64,000 nucleotides of DNA from Pseudanabaena galeata CCNP1313 (GTDB lineage: Bacteria > Cyanobacteriota > Cyanobacteriia > Pseudanabaenales > Pseudanabaenaceae), in assembly GCF_029910235.1 (NCBI RefSeq), contig NZ_CP112874.1:186001-250000 (forward strand). The letters are read 5' to 3'. The translations under genes were made by a program, and so were the position numbers. Below are positions 1 to 8,837 of this stretch, piece after piece. Within the stretch, counting starts at the first letter, position 1; each line of letters begins with the position of its first letter. Below the pieces are notes generated by a model. That model was not told where the DNA came from, ran no database searches, and worked only from the letters and a program-made list of their open reading frames with translations.

Positions 1-2127
1 GTTGGGACAGAACAATATCAATTTAACGCGCTAATGCATTGGATAGAATTGTTGTCTAAATACCAACTAATTAACGAAGATGTATTAGTACAATATGGGG
101 CTTCAACGCATTTACCTGATGGGGCTAAAGCTTATCGAAATTTGTCTGAGCAAGAATTTTTGAATTTTGTAGAAAGCTCTAACTTAATCATTAGTCACTG
201 TGATGAAGATATTGCCCAACTTTTAGAAGATAAAGACACGCCTTATGTTCTTGTACCTCGTTTACATAGGTTCAGAGAATTTATTGATAATCATCAAATG
301 GAAGTTGCTGATGACTTTGAACGTCGAGGCATTCCGATCGCTAGATCCCCTGGGGATCTAGTCAAATTTATCAAATTACGACAGACATCCTCGGTAAGCT
401 CTAAAGTATCCGAGGCTCAATTATGTGAATATTTAAAAGATCGATATAAATCTCAAAAAAAGTTGATGCTTGTTTGTGCTGCGGGAGGATACTTTCGCTA
501 TATGCAAAGCCTCCAAGGCTTTTGGGAAAACTATAACGAGCGTCTGTGGATATCAGTACGAACCAGTATCACTGAGCGCGAGATCGAAGATAGTGATCGT
601 TATTGGGGATACGTTCCTATAAAAGATAACTTACTAAATATTATTCGTAATTTAGTTCTAGCTTTTAGAGCCGTACCGCGCTATAAACCAGATCTAGTTA
701 TTTCTACAGGTTCAGGGTTTTCTCTTCCTTATCTATTAATTGCTAAGTTTTTGTGTGGGAGTAAAGTCGTTTTTATCGAATCGAAAACGCGCTTTCAAAA
801 AATAGGTTTACCAGCGTGGGTACTCATGAAATTAAGAGTGCTTGACCTCATTGTGGTGAGAAGTAAGGCGATCGCAAATTTGTATCCCGAAGCTGTCTAT
901 ATCCCAGTTAGTGACAGTCTTAGTGATAAAACTAAGCAAAAGCGGGATTATAAACAAGCTTCAATAGTCACCTTTGATGAAGTCGCATTTATATTTAGTC
1001 CTGAACGGCTCGTGTTTTCTACCGCTAGAGAATTTTTGCTTGATTTTCAATCTATTTGCAATATTGATGAATCCTATAAAAAGGTTGTGATCGATATGAG
1101 TCACACCACCGTTATGGATAGTGCGGGGCTAGGCGCTTTAACCAATTGCCTACGAATGGCTACAGCAAACAAGACTCAATTAGCTTTGTGGAGCGTTAGT
1201 GATGCTGTCAGTGCTTTGATTGGATTATCTTCAATTAGTAATTTATTTATAGTCGAGCCAACTAGCAACACGTTTAGATTTTCTAATTCCATCCAAAGAA
1301 CCAAAGTTAGCAATATTACGATGTTTGGTTTATTGCTATTTCGGACTCAGCTATTACTCAAAAAGATTCCTATACTCAGAATCTTCTATCCCATTCTCAA
1401 ATTTCTTTTCCCTTTCATTGACATTGATCCTAGCGTGCCTGTGCATCCTTCAGTACGTAATCCCATTAAAAGAATCATTGATATAGTTGGTTCTTTAATT
1501 GGGCTAAGTTTTACTGCTGTTCTATTTGTTCCGATCGCTCTTGCGATTATGCTAGAGAGTAAAGGTAATGTTTTGTTTGGGCAAATTCGTTGTGGGCTAT
1601 TGAGCAAGCCGTTCAAAATTTGGAAGTTTCGATCAATGGTAAAGAATGCCGAGCAACTTAAGATCAAGGTGGAGAATCAGGTTGAGGCAAGTTCAAATGT
1701 TCCTATTATCGGTGGAGATGATACGACAATAAGTGGCAAATTTTTTAAGAATGCCGATGACCCACGTGTAACTAGAGTTGGTAAATTCTTACGGAAGACT
1801 AGTCTAGATGAATTTCCACAATTTTGGAATGTCTTAGTTGGAGATATGAGCTTAGTAGGAACTCGTCCTCCCACCTTTGATGAGATTAACTCCTATGAAT
1901 TAGAAGTTGAGTATCACGATGAGCGCTATACAGAATGGAATCGTCTAGATGTTAGACCAGGGATTACTGGTGTGTGGCAGGTAAATGGACGATCTAATGT
2001 GAGAACCTTTGGGGAAGTGGTTAACTATGATATTGAGTATCGTAAAAATTGGAGTATTTGGTACGATCTCAAATTGATTGTCCAAACTTTTATGGTTCTA
2101 TTTGATAAAAAAAATAAGGCGGTGTAA
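1..2127 (+). CDS. Fusion: Alg13/Alg14-type glycosyltransferase + STAS + initiating sugar-phosphate transferase (5' partial)
   Basis: The frame is open to base 1 and reads [11 protein letters not shown] before the first ATG at 34. That is the glycine-rich beginning of Alg13/PssE-type enzymes, so the true start lies a few codons upstream of the window. Order of parts: Alg13/PssE-like half (about nt 1-400), Alg14/PssD-like half (about 460-900, with [15 protein letters not shown]), a STAS domain (about 960-1270, with [19 protein letters not shown] and its phosphorylatable-type Ser after Asp at 1117), one or two hydrophobic segments, then a bacterial sugar transferase (PF02397 type, about 1460-2120, with [17 protein letters not shown] and [12 protein letters not shown]). 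The C-terminal part would load a sugar phosphate onto a polyprenyl carrier at the membrane; the N-terminal pair would add the next sugar. The STAS domain suggests regulation. The domain calls rest on motifs seen; the coupled activity is inference. Confidence 0.88.
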   Translation, partial: VGTEQYQFNALMHWIELLSKYQLINEDVLVQYGASTHLPDGAKAYRNLSEQEFLNFVESSNLIISHCDEDIAQLLEDKDTPYVLVPRLHRFREFIDNHQMEVADDFERRGIPIARSPGDLVKFIKLRQTSSVSSKVSEAQLCEYLKDRYKSQKKLMLVCAAGGYFRYMQSLQGFWENYNERLWISVRTSITEREIEDSDRYWGYVPIKDNLLNIIRNLVLAFRAVPRYKPDLVISTGSGFSLPYLLIAKFLCGSKVVFIESKTRFQKIGLPAWVLMKLRVLDLIVVRSKAIANLYPEAVYIPVSDSLSDKTKQKRDYKQASIVTFDEVAFIFSPERLVFSTAREFLLDFQSICNIDESYKKVVIDMSHTTVMDSAGLGALTNCLRMATANKTQLALWSVSDAVSALIGLSSISNLFIVEPTSNTFRFSNSIQRTKVSNITMFGLLLFRTQLLLKKIPILRIFYPILKFLFPFIDIDPSVPVHPSVRNPIKRIIDIVGSLIGLSFTAVLFVPIALAIMLESKGNVLFGQIRCGLLSKPFKIWKFRSMVKNAEQLKIKVENQVEASSNVPIIGGDDTTISGKFFKNADDPRVTRVGKFLRKTSLDEFPQFWNVLVGDMSLVGTRPPTFDEINSYELEVEYHDERYTEWNRLDVRPGITGVWQVNGRSNVRTFGEVVNYDIEYRKNWSIWYDLKLIVQTFMVLFDKKNKAV

Positions 2128-2159
2128 TCAATAAAAAACTCATGTATTTGAAATTAAGG

Positions 2160-2222
2160 GAGGCACAATATTTTTGTTAAAAGTGTTGCAAAGCAACACT
2201 TTTAACAAAAATATTGTGCCTC
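2160..2222. repeat. Perfect 30-bp hairpin, AAA loop
   Basis: Arms 2160-2189 and 2193-2222 are exact reverse complements around AAA, with tip TTGC-AAA-GCAA. The palindromic module AGCGCAAAGCGCT follows at 2230-2242. It lies between the polysaccharide gene and trpD. It may end transcription of the first gene, but no T-run follows the stem. Confidence 0.9.
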
Positions 2223-2287
2223 TTATCTCAGCGCAAAGCGCTAAAGCATTGTATCCTTTTAAGCAATAGCTACATATAGAAGAGATT

Positions 2288-3334
2288 ATGGAACAGAATT
2301 GGTCACAACTGCTAAAGCAGCTTATGGATAGACAAACCCTGATGAGCGAACAGGCTACAGCGCTGATGCAGGGTTGGCTAGAAGGAGCGATCGCCCCAGA
2401 GCTATCGGGGGCAATTTTGACGGCTCTACAATTTAAGGGGATTGAGGCTTCTGAATTAGCTGCCATGTCGAATGTGCTGCAATCTCAGAGTGAAGGGCAA
2501 AAGTTTAAAGATCAATTTGGCCACATTGTCGATCGCACTAAACCTTTAATTGATACTTGTGGTACAGGTGGCGATGGCGCATCGACGTTTAATATTTCCA
2601 CTTCTGTGGCTTTTGTGGTTGCCGCCGCAGGAATTCCCGTTGCTAAACATGGTAATCGGGCAGTGTCAAGTCGCTCTGGCTCGGCGGATGTTTTGGAAGC
2701 GATCGGGATTCACCTTGGTACATCCACAGAAAAAATTTATGAAGCTTTACCTGCGGTGGGGATTACCTTCCTATTTGCTCCAAGTTGGCATCCTGCGATG
2801 AAAGCGGTTGGTGCAATTCGCAAAAGTTTAGGAGTTCGCACCGTATTTAACTTGATTGGTCCATTGGTCAATCCGCTTCATCCTACGGCTCAAGTTTTAG
2901 GAGTCTATAATAAGCAACTAACCCATACCGTCGCTGAAGCTTTGCGTTTACTCGATCGCCAACAAGCCGTGGTTCTCCATAGTCGAGAAGGGATGGATGA
3001 GGCTGGTTTAGGAGATCTGACAGATATCTCATTTTTGTGTGATGGGGTGGTGACGGAAGAAGCGATCGCTCCCCAAGAGTTAGGATTAACTCCTGCTCCA
3101 ATCGAAAGTCTGAAGGGTGGTAATGTTCAGGAAAATGCTGATATTTTACGGGCAGTTTTGCAAGGTAAAGGAAGCCAAGCTCAAACTGATTGTGTTGCCC
3201 TCAATAGTGGCTTAGCTTTAAGAATTGGCGGTGCGGCGAGTACTTGGGCAGAAGGTGTCAGTCTTGCTTCTGAAATTCTCAAAAGTGGTGCAGCATGGTC
3301 AAAAGCAGAGTCATTAGTCGCATTCTTAAAATAA
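2288..3334 (+). CDS. trpD: Anthranilate phosphoribosyltransferase
   Basis: Transfers the phosphoribosyl group of PRPP to anthranilate, the second committed step of tryptophan synthesis, in the cytoplasm. The PRPP-binding signature [17 protein letters not shown] is near residue 95, followed by [20 protein letters not shown] and, later, GLDDL-type GLGDLTD. The 348-residue length is normal for TrpD. The ATG at 2288 follows AGAAGAG. No other trp gene is adjacent, which is usual in cyanobacteria where trp genes are scattered. The stop codon lies inside the next hairpin. Confidence 0.96.
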   Translation: MEQNWSQLLKQLMDRQTLMSEQATALMQGWLEGAIAPELSGAILTALQFKGIEASELAAMSNVLQSQSEGQKFKDQFGHIVDRTKPLIDTCGTGGDGASTFNISTSVAFVVAAAGIPVAKHGNRAVSSRSGSADVLEAIGIHLGTSTEKIYEALPAVGITFLFAPSWHPAMKAVGAIRKSLGVRTVFNLIGPLVNPLHPTAQVLGVYNKQLTHTVAEALRLLDRQQAVVLHSREGMDEAGLGDLTDISFLCDGVVTEEAIAPQELGLTPAPIESLKGGNVQENADILRAVLQGKGSQAQTDCVALNSGLALRIGGAASTWAEGVSLASEILKSGAAWSKAESLVAFLK

Positions 3335-3378
3335 ATAATTAAGTGGCAGGGCGCTTCGCGCCGTCACTTAATTATTTA
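3332..3378. repeat. Hairpin after trpD containing its stop codon
   Basis: The outer arms TAAATAATTAAGTG and CACTTAATTATTTA match exactly; the inner part is imperfect around GGCGC-TTC-GCGCC. The trpD TAA (3332-3334) begins the left arm. A terminator role is plausible. Confidence 0.75.
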
Positions 3379-3381
3379 CTG

Positions 3382-3531
3382 ATGTTACTTAGAACTCAGA
3401 TGATGAACCTCTTGCTGCTAGCATAACAGGGCAACCACGGGGGGATTGCCCCTACCTGTAAATTTTGGATTTTGTAGGGGCTGTGCCCCCGTGCCAGCCC
3501 TAGACTTACGCTATCGCAAAAATTCCTTCCA
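3382..3531 (+). repeat. Dispersed repeat E, copy 1
   Basis: About 150 bp, recurring in the opposite orientation at 7989-8134. Both copies share ATGTTACTT at one edge, CAACCACGGGGGGATTGCCC and CCCGTGCCAGCCCTAGACTT. It holds two small GC-rich inverted repeats. There is no coding capacity, so it resembles a miniature mobile repeat. With the flanking hairpins it fills the 349-bp gap between trpD and the VOC gene. Confidence 0.85.
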
Positions 3532-3581
3532 TGTAACACCAGTTATTTAAGAAGTTATGGTGCTTTGCGCTGCTATTTACA

Positions 3582-3655
3582 ACGCTGTGCGCTCAAATTC
3601 AAACCAATAGATTTTTTGAAAGTGTTGCTTTGCAACACTTTCAAAAAATCTATTG
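3582..3655. repeat. 24-bp hairpin preceded by a GCGCT module
   Basis: ACGCTGTGCGCT (3582-3593) and AAATTCAAACC precede exact 24-bp arms 3605-3628 and 3632-3655 around TTT. The same layout (GCGCT palindrome, AAATT, stem) recurs at 12358-12436 and 57386-57459 and, inverted, at 2160-2242. Confidence 0.8.
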
Positions 3656-3683
3656 TGGTTCGGTTACTCGGTAATTGCTTATT

Positions 3684-4091
3684 ATGGAAATAGACTACAT
3701 TGCCCTATTTGTGTCAGATGTGGCGCGATCGCTGATTTTTTATCGTGATGTTTTAGGCTTTAGCTTTGATAAACCAGCCAAACCCGATGGCGTGGAGGGA
3801 TATAGTGGCAGACTAAAAATCGGCCTTTATGATTGCAGTTGGTTGCCAAAGTTATTTGGCGATCGCGGCAAGCAGATAATTAGTGGTAATCCATTTTTGC
3901 TATCGATGACCGTTGATGATCTCGATCAGGTTTATCAGCAAATATGCGATCGGCAACTTAGCATTCAAGAAAGTAAGCTATTTGATATCATCTCGCCACC
4001 AGAAGTTATGCCTTGGGGACAAAGAATTTTGTTTTTAAGCGATCCTGATGGCAATTTTCTCGAAATAGTCCAATCAAACCTGAACCAATAA
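3684..4091 (+). CDS. VOC (glyoxalase/bleomycin-resistance fold) family protein
   Basis: A 135-residue single VOC protein. It opens with MEIDYIALFVSDVARSLIFY and DVLGFSF, the usual first beta-alpha-beta module, and ends FLSDPDGNFLEIVQ, the usual last strand with a metal-ligand Glu. Such proteins are small cytoplasmic dioxygenases, lyases or binding proteins, and the substrate cannot be told here. A TTG nine bases upstream (3675) is in frame, but the ATG at 3684 gives the typical family N-terminus. The stop codon (4089-4091) is inside the left arm of the next hairpin. Confidence 0.85.
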   Translation: MEIDYIALFVSDVARSLIFYRDVLGFSFDKPAKPDGVEGYSGRLKIGLYDCSWLPKLFGDRGKQIISGNPFLLSMTVDDLDQVYQQICDRQLSIQESKLFDIISPPEVMPWGQRILFLSDPDGNFLEIVQSNLNQ

Positions 4092-4140
4092 ATTTTCTAA
4101 AACTGTTGCAAGGCAACAGTTTTAGAAAATTTATTGGTTC
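4082..4140. repeat. Perfect 28-bp hairpin overlapping the VOC stop codon
   Basis: Arms 4082-4109 and 4113-4140 are exact complements with tip TTGC-AAG-GCAA. The last codons and TAA of the VOC gene are part of the left arm. Confidence 0.9.
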
Positions 4141-4195
4141 GGATAGCTGCGAGCATAGACATACAGCGAAACAAAAATTAACTAGTACAAACCAA

Positions 4196-4247
4196 AAAAC
4201 CAGAGGCGAGTGGCGGCGCGAAGCGCCGCCACTCGTCTTCTGGTTTT
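4196..4247. repeat. Hairpin with GGCGC-GAA-GCGCC tip
   Basis: AAAACCAGAGGCGAGTGGC pairs with a near-complementary right arm that has one extra base. The tip is the recurrent GCGC-GAA-GCGC. It lies in the gap before the VanY-like gene. Confidence 0.85.
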
Positions 4248-4343
4248 ATGTCCTAAGCAAAACTTGATTTGCTATATCTTTGGTATTTTGGAAAAGAGAG
4301 TATATATTTGACCTTGGTTAAAACTTCAAACGTTTGTATACCT

Positions 4344-5258
4344 ATGCCTACCCAAAACGATATCCCCGTTGCTCAAAGAGTCAGCGATCCTAATCGATCG
4401 CCCCAAAAGCAACCTGAAAAAGTTAACTCAATTTCGCGATCGCTACAGTCAGTTCCTTGGTGGGCATATGGTTTGGCATTCCTAGCTTTTTTATCACCTA
4501 TTGTCAGCACCCGCATCTGGTTTGCCCTGAACGCAAATGCTACAGATCAGCCCCAAGAAATTATTACACCTGTTGAAAGTTCGCAACCAGTTTCTTCTTT
4601 GCCTGTGCAACCGTCTGTGAGTCCCACGGTTGCACCATTGATAAACACAACTCCTACGGCTAACAATGTTAATAGCAAAAATCCAGAAGTACTAGCTAAA
4701 GCAAACGACAGTCCTCCAGACTTATTTGGTCATTACGCTTTTAATGAAGTTCCAGCGCATAAATTACGCACTATTAGTAGGGCTAGTGACGGTTATGAAA
4801 TTCGACTGCATGAAGCAGCAGCAAAAAGTTATCTCCAAATGGAGGCTGATGCCAAGGCTGATGGGGTTGATTTTGTTGTAATTTCAGGCTTTCGGACGAT
4901 CCCTGAGCAGCAAGAACTCTTTTTTGACATCAGCAAACAACGCAATCAAACCCCAGCCCAACGCGCTAAGGTTAGCGCTCCTCCAGGTCATAGTGAACAT
5001 CACACAGGCTACGCGCTAGATATCGGTGATGCAGCTGTTCCAAGTGCCAATCTATCTACTAATTTCGAGAAAACTGCTGCTTTTCAGTGGTTACAGAGTA
5101 ATGCTGCTAGATATGGATTTGAGATGTCTTTCCCGCCTAATAATCCTCAAGGGGTAATGTATGAGCCTTGGCATTGGCGATTTGTGGGTGATGATGATAG
5201 CCTCGCGACTTTCTACAAGAAGTCTAATCGCAGTAGTTCCTTTATTAAAAAGCCATAA
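4344..5258 (+). CDS. M15-family D-alanyl-D-alanine carboxypeptidase (VanY-like), membrane anchored
   Basis: A zinc peptidase expected to trim the terminal D-Ala of peptidoglycan stem peptides outside the cytoplasmic membrane. One N-terminal membrane segment (WWAYGLAFLAFLSPIVSTRI) is followed by a Pro/Ser/Thr-rich linker and the catalytic domain with SGFRTIPEQQ, SEHHTGYALDIGD (zinc ligands His and Asp) and EPWHWRF (third zinc ligand region). I chose the ATG at 4344; an in-frame TTG at 4269 would add 25 residues unlike a signal. The product is 304 residues. The stop lies in the first unit of a tandem repeat. Confidence 0.9.
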   Translation: MPTQNDIPVAQRVSDPNRSPQKQPEKVNSISRSLQSVPWWAYGLAFLAFLSPIVSTRIWFALNANATDQPQEIITPVESSQPVSSLPVQPSVSPTVAPLINTTPTANNVNSKNPEVLAKANDSPPDLFGHYAFNEVPAHKLRTISRASDGYEIRLHEAAAKSYLQMEADAKADGVDFVVISGFRTIPEQQELFFDISKQRNQTPAQRAKVSAPPGHSEHHTGYALDIGDAAVPSANLSTNFEKTAAFQWLQSNAARYGFEMSFPPNNPQGVMYEPWHWRFVGDDDSLATFYKKSNRSSSFIKKP

Positions 5259-5486
5259 TGTTTATGTGGGGCGGCAAAGCCGCCCCACATAAACTTAAGC
5301 CATAATTTTCTTGTGGAGAGAGGCAAAGCCGCCCCACAAAACCTTAAGTTATAACTTTCTTGTGGAGAGAGGCAAAGCCGCCCCACAAAACCTTAAGCCA
5401 TAATTTTCTTGTGGAGGGAGGTTTTGCAGCCACCATAAAAACTTAAGTCATAACTTTCTTCAGAGGGAGGCTTTGTCTCCCTCACC
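5244..5486. repeat. Tandem repeat, about five units of 49-50 bp
   Basis: Units start near 5244, 5295, 5344, 5393 and 5443. Each begins TTAAGCCATAATTTTCTTGT or close, then has a GTGG...GGC-AAA-GCC...CCAC stem. Units two and three are nearly identical; units four and five are diverged, but their changes keep much of the stem (AGGTTTTGCAGCC, GGGAGGCTTTGTCTCCC). The first unit includes the VanY stop and forms an exact 15-bp hairpin (5261-5293). There are no unique spacers, so this is not a CRISPR. Confidence 0.9.
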
Positions 5487-5537
5487 AACTTCATAGTGCA
5501 GCACATCCCAAACTTGGGTTTATTTTTGAACTTTGCC

Positions 5538-6248
5538 ATGAATGTTAATGCTACAGATTTACTGGCGATCGCCATATTTACAATTACGATGATGTCTTTG
5601 GTAGGGACGATGGCGGGATTGTCTCCAATTGTTCCTAGTGCGATCGCCATTACACTACTTAGCATATGGGGACTTGATGTTGGCTTTTGGCAAGGGAAAT
5701 TTGGAGCCTATGCTCAAGCGTGGCTGAGGGCGCGATCGCCTAAATACCGCGAGCGCGTTTCCTATCACGAAGCAGGGCATTTTCTAGTGGCGCATGTATT
5801 GGGATTTAAAGTTGTCAAATATGCGATCGCGGGTATCGTTGGCCGATCGTTAGGTGAGATCTTAGCTGATGAGAACTTTACGGGTATCGAAGGTGGTGTA
5901 GAAATCGAGACTGCTGATGTGAATAGTTCTGGCAATTTAGCAACCAATTTATCAGCTAATTTACTTGATCGCTACAGTACTCTCTATATGGCAGGTATTG
6001 CGGCTGAACAACTGATGTGCGAAGGCGAAACTGAAGGTGGTATTGATGATATGCAACGCCTAAGGCAAGCTATTTCCCATTTACCCAATCCGATGACCCA
6101 AGAGCGTTGGGCGTTATTAAATGCTCGTAATTTATTAAGCGATCGGCGTTCAGTATTAATTAAGCTTGCCGAGAAAATGCTTAATGGCGCAAGCGTCGAA
6201 GATTGCTGTCAAACCATTGATCAAGAACTATCTTTACAAAAGAACTAA
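5538..6248 (+). CDS. Stand-alone FtsH-type (M41) zinc peptidase domain protein
   Basis: Two hydrophobic segments come first, then RVSYHEAGHFLVAHVLG, the HEAGH zinc site of peptidase family M41, and GGIDDMQRLRQAI, which fits the region of the third zinc ligand. The AAA+ ATPase module of FtsH is absent: about 236 residues against more than 600 for FtsH. It would be membrane bound with the protease domain on the cytoplasmic or stromal-like side. Whether it acts alone or with an FtsH partner is unknown. The ATG at 5538 is preferred over an in-frame GTG at 5496. Confidence 0.8.
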   Translation: MNVNATDLLAIAIFTITMMSLVGTMAGLSPIVPSAIAITLLSIWGLDVGFWQGKFGAYAQAWLRARSPKYRERVSYHEAGHFLVAHVLGFKVVKYAIAGIVGRSLGEILADENFTGIEGGVEIETADVNSSGNLATNLSANLLDRYSTLYMAGIAAEQLMCEGETEGGIDDMQRLRQAISHLPNPMTQERWALLNARNLLSDRRSVLIKLAEKMLNGASVEDCCQTIDQELSLQKN

Positions 6249-6283
6249 GAGCGTCACTTTCTGCCGCTCTTAGTTCTTTTGTA
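6235..6283. terminator. 19-bp hairpin overlapping the M41 gene end
   Basis: Exact arms 6235-6253 and 6265-6283. The left arm contains the last codons and TAA of the M41 gene; CTTTTGTA ends the right arm. Confidence 0.75.
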
Positions 6284-6366
6284 AGGAGGAGGATTTGGAG
6301 ACCAAATCCCTACATTTTTATAGGTAGGGGCTTGGTTTCCAAGCCCCAATCTCTGCTGAGGATATA

Positions 6367-6415
6367 AACCCCAAAGGTAATGGTGGGGCGAATTACCGTC
6401 ATTATCTTTGGGGTT
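6367..6415. terminator. Bidirectional hairpin before the convergent transporter gene
   Basis: Arms AACCCCAAAGGTAATG (6367-6382) and CATTATCTTTGGGGTT (6400-6415) pair with one G-U. It lies between two convergent genes. A GC-rich small palindrome precedes it near 6325. Confidence 0.65.
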
Positions 6416-6423
6416 GAGCGTTG

Positions 6424-7884
6424 CTATAAATTGAGTGCCTCTTCAGTAGTGACAATAGGAATTTGAGGAGAAGTTTCTTGCTTAATATTTTTCTCTTCGG
6501 GCAACCACTTTAAAAGAGGTAATGGCAAAAGACTGGTGAGATTGGCAATTAAAACCAATAACCATAAATTGTCAAAATTAGATTCAGTAACGCCTAATAG
6601 ATAGGTCAAACCTGCTCCTAGTTGAAAAGAACATAGCGCTGAAATATTCAACACCGACATTAACAAAGCAAATAAAGTCGCCTCGATGCCTTCAGGACAT
6701 AGCCGCGCTGCTAACACCAGCACAGGCATAAAAGCAATTCGCCCCGCCACAGTCAAAATTAAGTTGTCACCAAGACTAAACCAGCGATCGTCAATACCAA
6801 GTGAACGGTTGGCATGGGTGACTAGCAATAAACTTGTAAGTCCCAATAAAGTCGAGACAATCGTTGTCCAGAAGAATATCTTGCGGGTTGGTACACCTCT
6901 AAAAAAGCGCTGAAATAGCCATACACCTAATAATCCCGCCCAACTTCCAAAGAATCGAATTGTCCCAAGAAACTCAGGATTAAAGTTCAGTTCATTGGTT
7001 GTGAAATAGAAGAAAGCAGTATCTGCACTTGGTGAAGCTTGCCAACAGAACAAGAAAGCGGCTGGTAGCCAAATCGCCTTATTGGTAAAGGCTTGACGTA
7101 ATTGGATAAAGTTAAACTTGAGCGACATCCAGATCTGTGAATTTCGCGATAACTGTTCTGGCTTTTCTGGCTTTGTGAATGCTTCTGTCGGTGATGATGG
7201 TGTACCATCGGCGGAATTATGAGCAGGATCGGGAGTCACAATAAAAATTGTAGACATGGGAGGATCGGCGATCGCAAAGGCTGAAATGCCCACCAAAAGC
7301 GGCAAAATCGCTGTAATTTCAAAAACGAATTTCGCGCCAAAATGTTCTAATAGATAGCCACTCAAATAAGCGGAGATGATTGCCCCGATCGACGAAGCAA
7401 TCCAACTAAAGGACTGTAATGATCCTGCATCGCCTTCTGGTTCTAGTCGGGCGCGTTGGACAATCAGAGCATCGGTAATCGCATCAGAGAAAGCAAGGGA
7501 TAAGGAACCAGTCGCAATCATAGCGATCGCCCAAAAGGGAGTCGTGACCCATGAACTCATGCTTACCCATGCAAAAATTCCTAAAACGCTTGATAGCAAT
7601 AGGTAAGGGCGGCGACGATAGCCAAAAACAGGAAATCCGTCAGAGATTAAGCCATATAAGGGTTTAACCGTCCAAGGTAACATCGTAATGCCAACCATTG
7701 AGGCAACTTCCGTAGGGCTAAGTCCCAAGTCATCCTTAAGGAAGAAGCTGACGGCAAGTTGCGAAATTGCCATTGCTCCTTGCACAAAATAAATTATTGC
7801 GATCGCCCCCAACTCTAGGTCAAACGAGCGCCCTCCTAGTCTTTTGAGCCAGTCTGATTGGATTAGCACGATACGATTGCCCAA
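6424..7884 (-). CDS. Folate/biopterin transporter (FBT) family protein
   Basis: A major-facilitator-type membrane protein with about twelve hydrophobic segments, 486 residues. Family marks near the N-terminus are YFVQGAMAISQLAVSFFLKD, MLPWTVKPLYGLISDG and PVFGYRRRPYLLLSS. Cyanobacterial and plant chloroplast members carry folates or pterins across the membrane; the substrate here is inferred only from the family. A hydrophilic loop rich in Pro, Thr and Glu lies mid-protein. The start is uncertain: TTG at 7884 or an in-frame GTG at 7869, neither with a clear ribosome binding site. Confidence 0.88.
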   Translation of the reverse strand: MGNRIVLIQSDWLKRLGGRSFDLELGAIAIIYFVQGAMAISQLAVSFFLKDDLGLSPTEVASMVGITMLPWTVKPLYGLISDGFPVFGYRRRPYLLLSSVLGIFAWVSMSSWVTTPFWAIAMIATGSLSLAFSDAITDALIVQRARLEPEGDAGSLQSFSWIASSIGAIISAYLSGYLLEHFGAKFVFEITAILPLLVGISAFAIADPPMSTIFIVTPDPAHNSADGTPSSPTEAFTKPEKPEQLSRNSQIWMSLKFNFIQLRQAFTNKAIWLPAAFLFCWQASPSADTAFFYFTTNELNFNPEFLGTIRFFGSWAGLLGVWLFQRFFRGVPTRKIFFWTTIVSTLLGLTSLLLVTHANRSLGIDDRWFSLGDNLILTVAGRIAFMPVLVLAARLCPEGIEATLFALLMSVLNISALCSFQLGAGLTYLLGVTESNFDNLWLLVLIANLTSLLPLPLLKWLPEEKNIKQETSPQIPIVTTEEALNL

Positions 7885-7988
7885 ATATTAAGAAACTTTA
7901 ATCTAAGTATATTTTAGTATCAATCCACAAAAGTTGATAGCCATCGTCAGAAGACAATGCTGGCAATCACTAACTGATTTTAAGCGGA

Positions 7989-8134
7989 TGGAATTCTTGC
8001 AATCATACTAAGTCTAGGGCTGGCACGGGGGCGCAGCCCTACAAAATCTGAATTATCGGGGTAGGGGCAATCCCCCCGTGGTTGCCCTGCTTCGCTAGCA
8101 GCAAGAGATTCATCATCTGATTTACAAGTAACAT
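7989..8134 (-). repeat. Dispersed repeat E, copy 2 (inverted)
   Basis: Reverse-complement copy of 3382-3531, about 146 bp, with the same edges and GC-rich cores. It sits in the 338-bp gap upstream of maf. I see nothing else there except an AT-rich stretch just before maf. Confidence 0.85.
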
Positions 8135-8222
8135 GAGTCACTAACGAAAATAGGGTAGGGTAAATAAGAGGAAAGTTAGCGCAGATTCTGAATATTCTCT
8201 CTTTTTTACTTTGTTAGATCCT

Positions 8223-8837
8223 ATGTCCAATCCTATTTTTGTCCTTGCTTCCGCTTCGCCCACACGCAAGAGCATTTTAGAAAATGCTGGTATCAAGCCA
8301 GTAATCAGAGTGAGTCACTTTGACGAAGAGGCGATTCAGGTGAGCGATCCCACATCATTAGTAATGACCTTGGCGCAATGCAAAGCCAAAGCGATCGCCG
8401 CAGAATTTACAGGACAGAATGCATTAGTTATTGGCTGTGACTCAATCATGTATCTCAATGGCATGATTTACGGCAAGCCTGACTCCAAACAAACGGCGAT
8501 CGCCACATGGCAAAAGATGCGCGGCAATTATTGCGAACTCTATACAGGACATTGTTTGATTGATGCTAACAATGAGCGATCGGTTCTGCGATACGGAGTA
8601 ACTAAAGTCCATTTCTCAGAAGTAACTGATGCGGAAATTGATAGCTATGTGGATTCGGGCGAGCCACTATGCTGTGCAGGATGCTTCACTTTGGAGAAAT
8701 TGGGGGGATTGCTAATTGATAAAATCGAAGGATGTCATACCAACGTTTTGGGATTGAGCTTACCGATCTTGCGGCAAATGTTAGCCGAACTGGGTTACAG
8801 CATTCACTTTAGTGAGAATGGAACTGTAATCAGATGA
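8223..8837 (+). CDS. maf: Maf-family nucleoside triphosphate pyrophosphatase
   Basis: Hydrolyses non-canonical or pyrimidine nucleoside triphosphates to the monophosphate and pyrophosphate, keeping the nucleotide pool clean. It opens VLASASPTRKSILENAGI, the Maf SxSxxR substrate loop, with the catalytic-region Asp in VIGCDSIMYLNG and later CCAGCFTLEKLGG. The 204-residue length is usual. I chose the ATG at 8223 rather than a TTG twelve bases upstream. It ends by a 4-base ATGA overlap with menD, indicating coupled translation of the pair. Confidence 0.92.
   Translation: MSNPIFVLASASPTRKSILENAGIKPVIRVSHFDEEAIQVSDPTSLVMTLAQCKAKAIAAEFTGQNALVIGCDSIMYLNGMIYGKPDSKQTAIATWQKMRGNYCELYTGHCLIDANNERSVLRYGVTKVHFSEVTDAEIDSYVDSGEPLCCAGCFTLEKLGGLLIDKIEGCHTNVLGLSLPILRQMLAELGYSIHFSENGTVIR

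Noticed and set aside
5244-5486. CRISPR-like array
   Set aside because: The 49-bp units are tandem, without unique spacers of constant length, and no cas gene is near.
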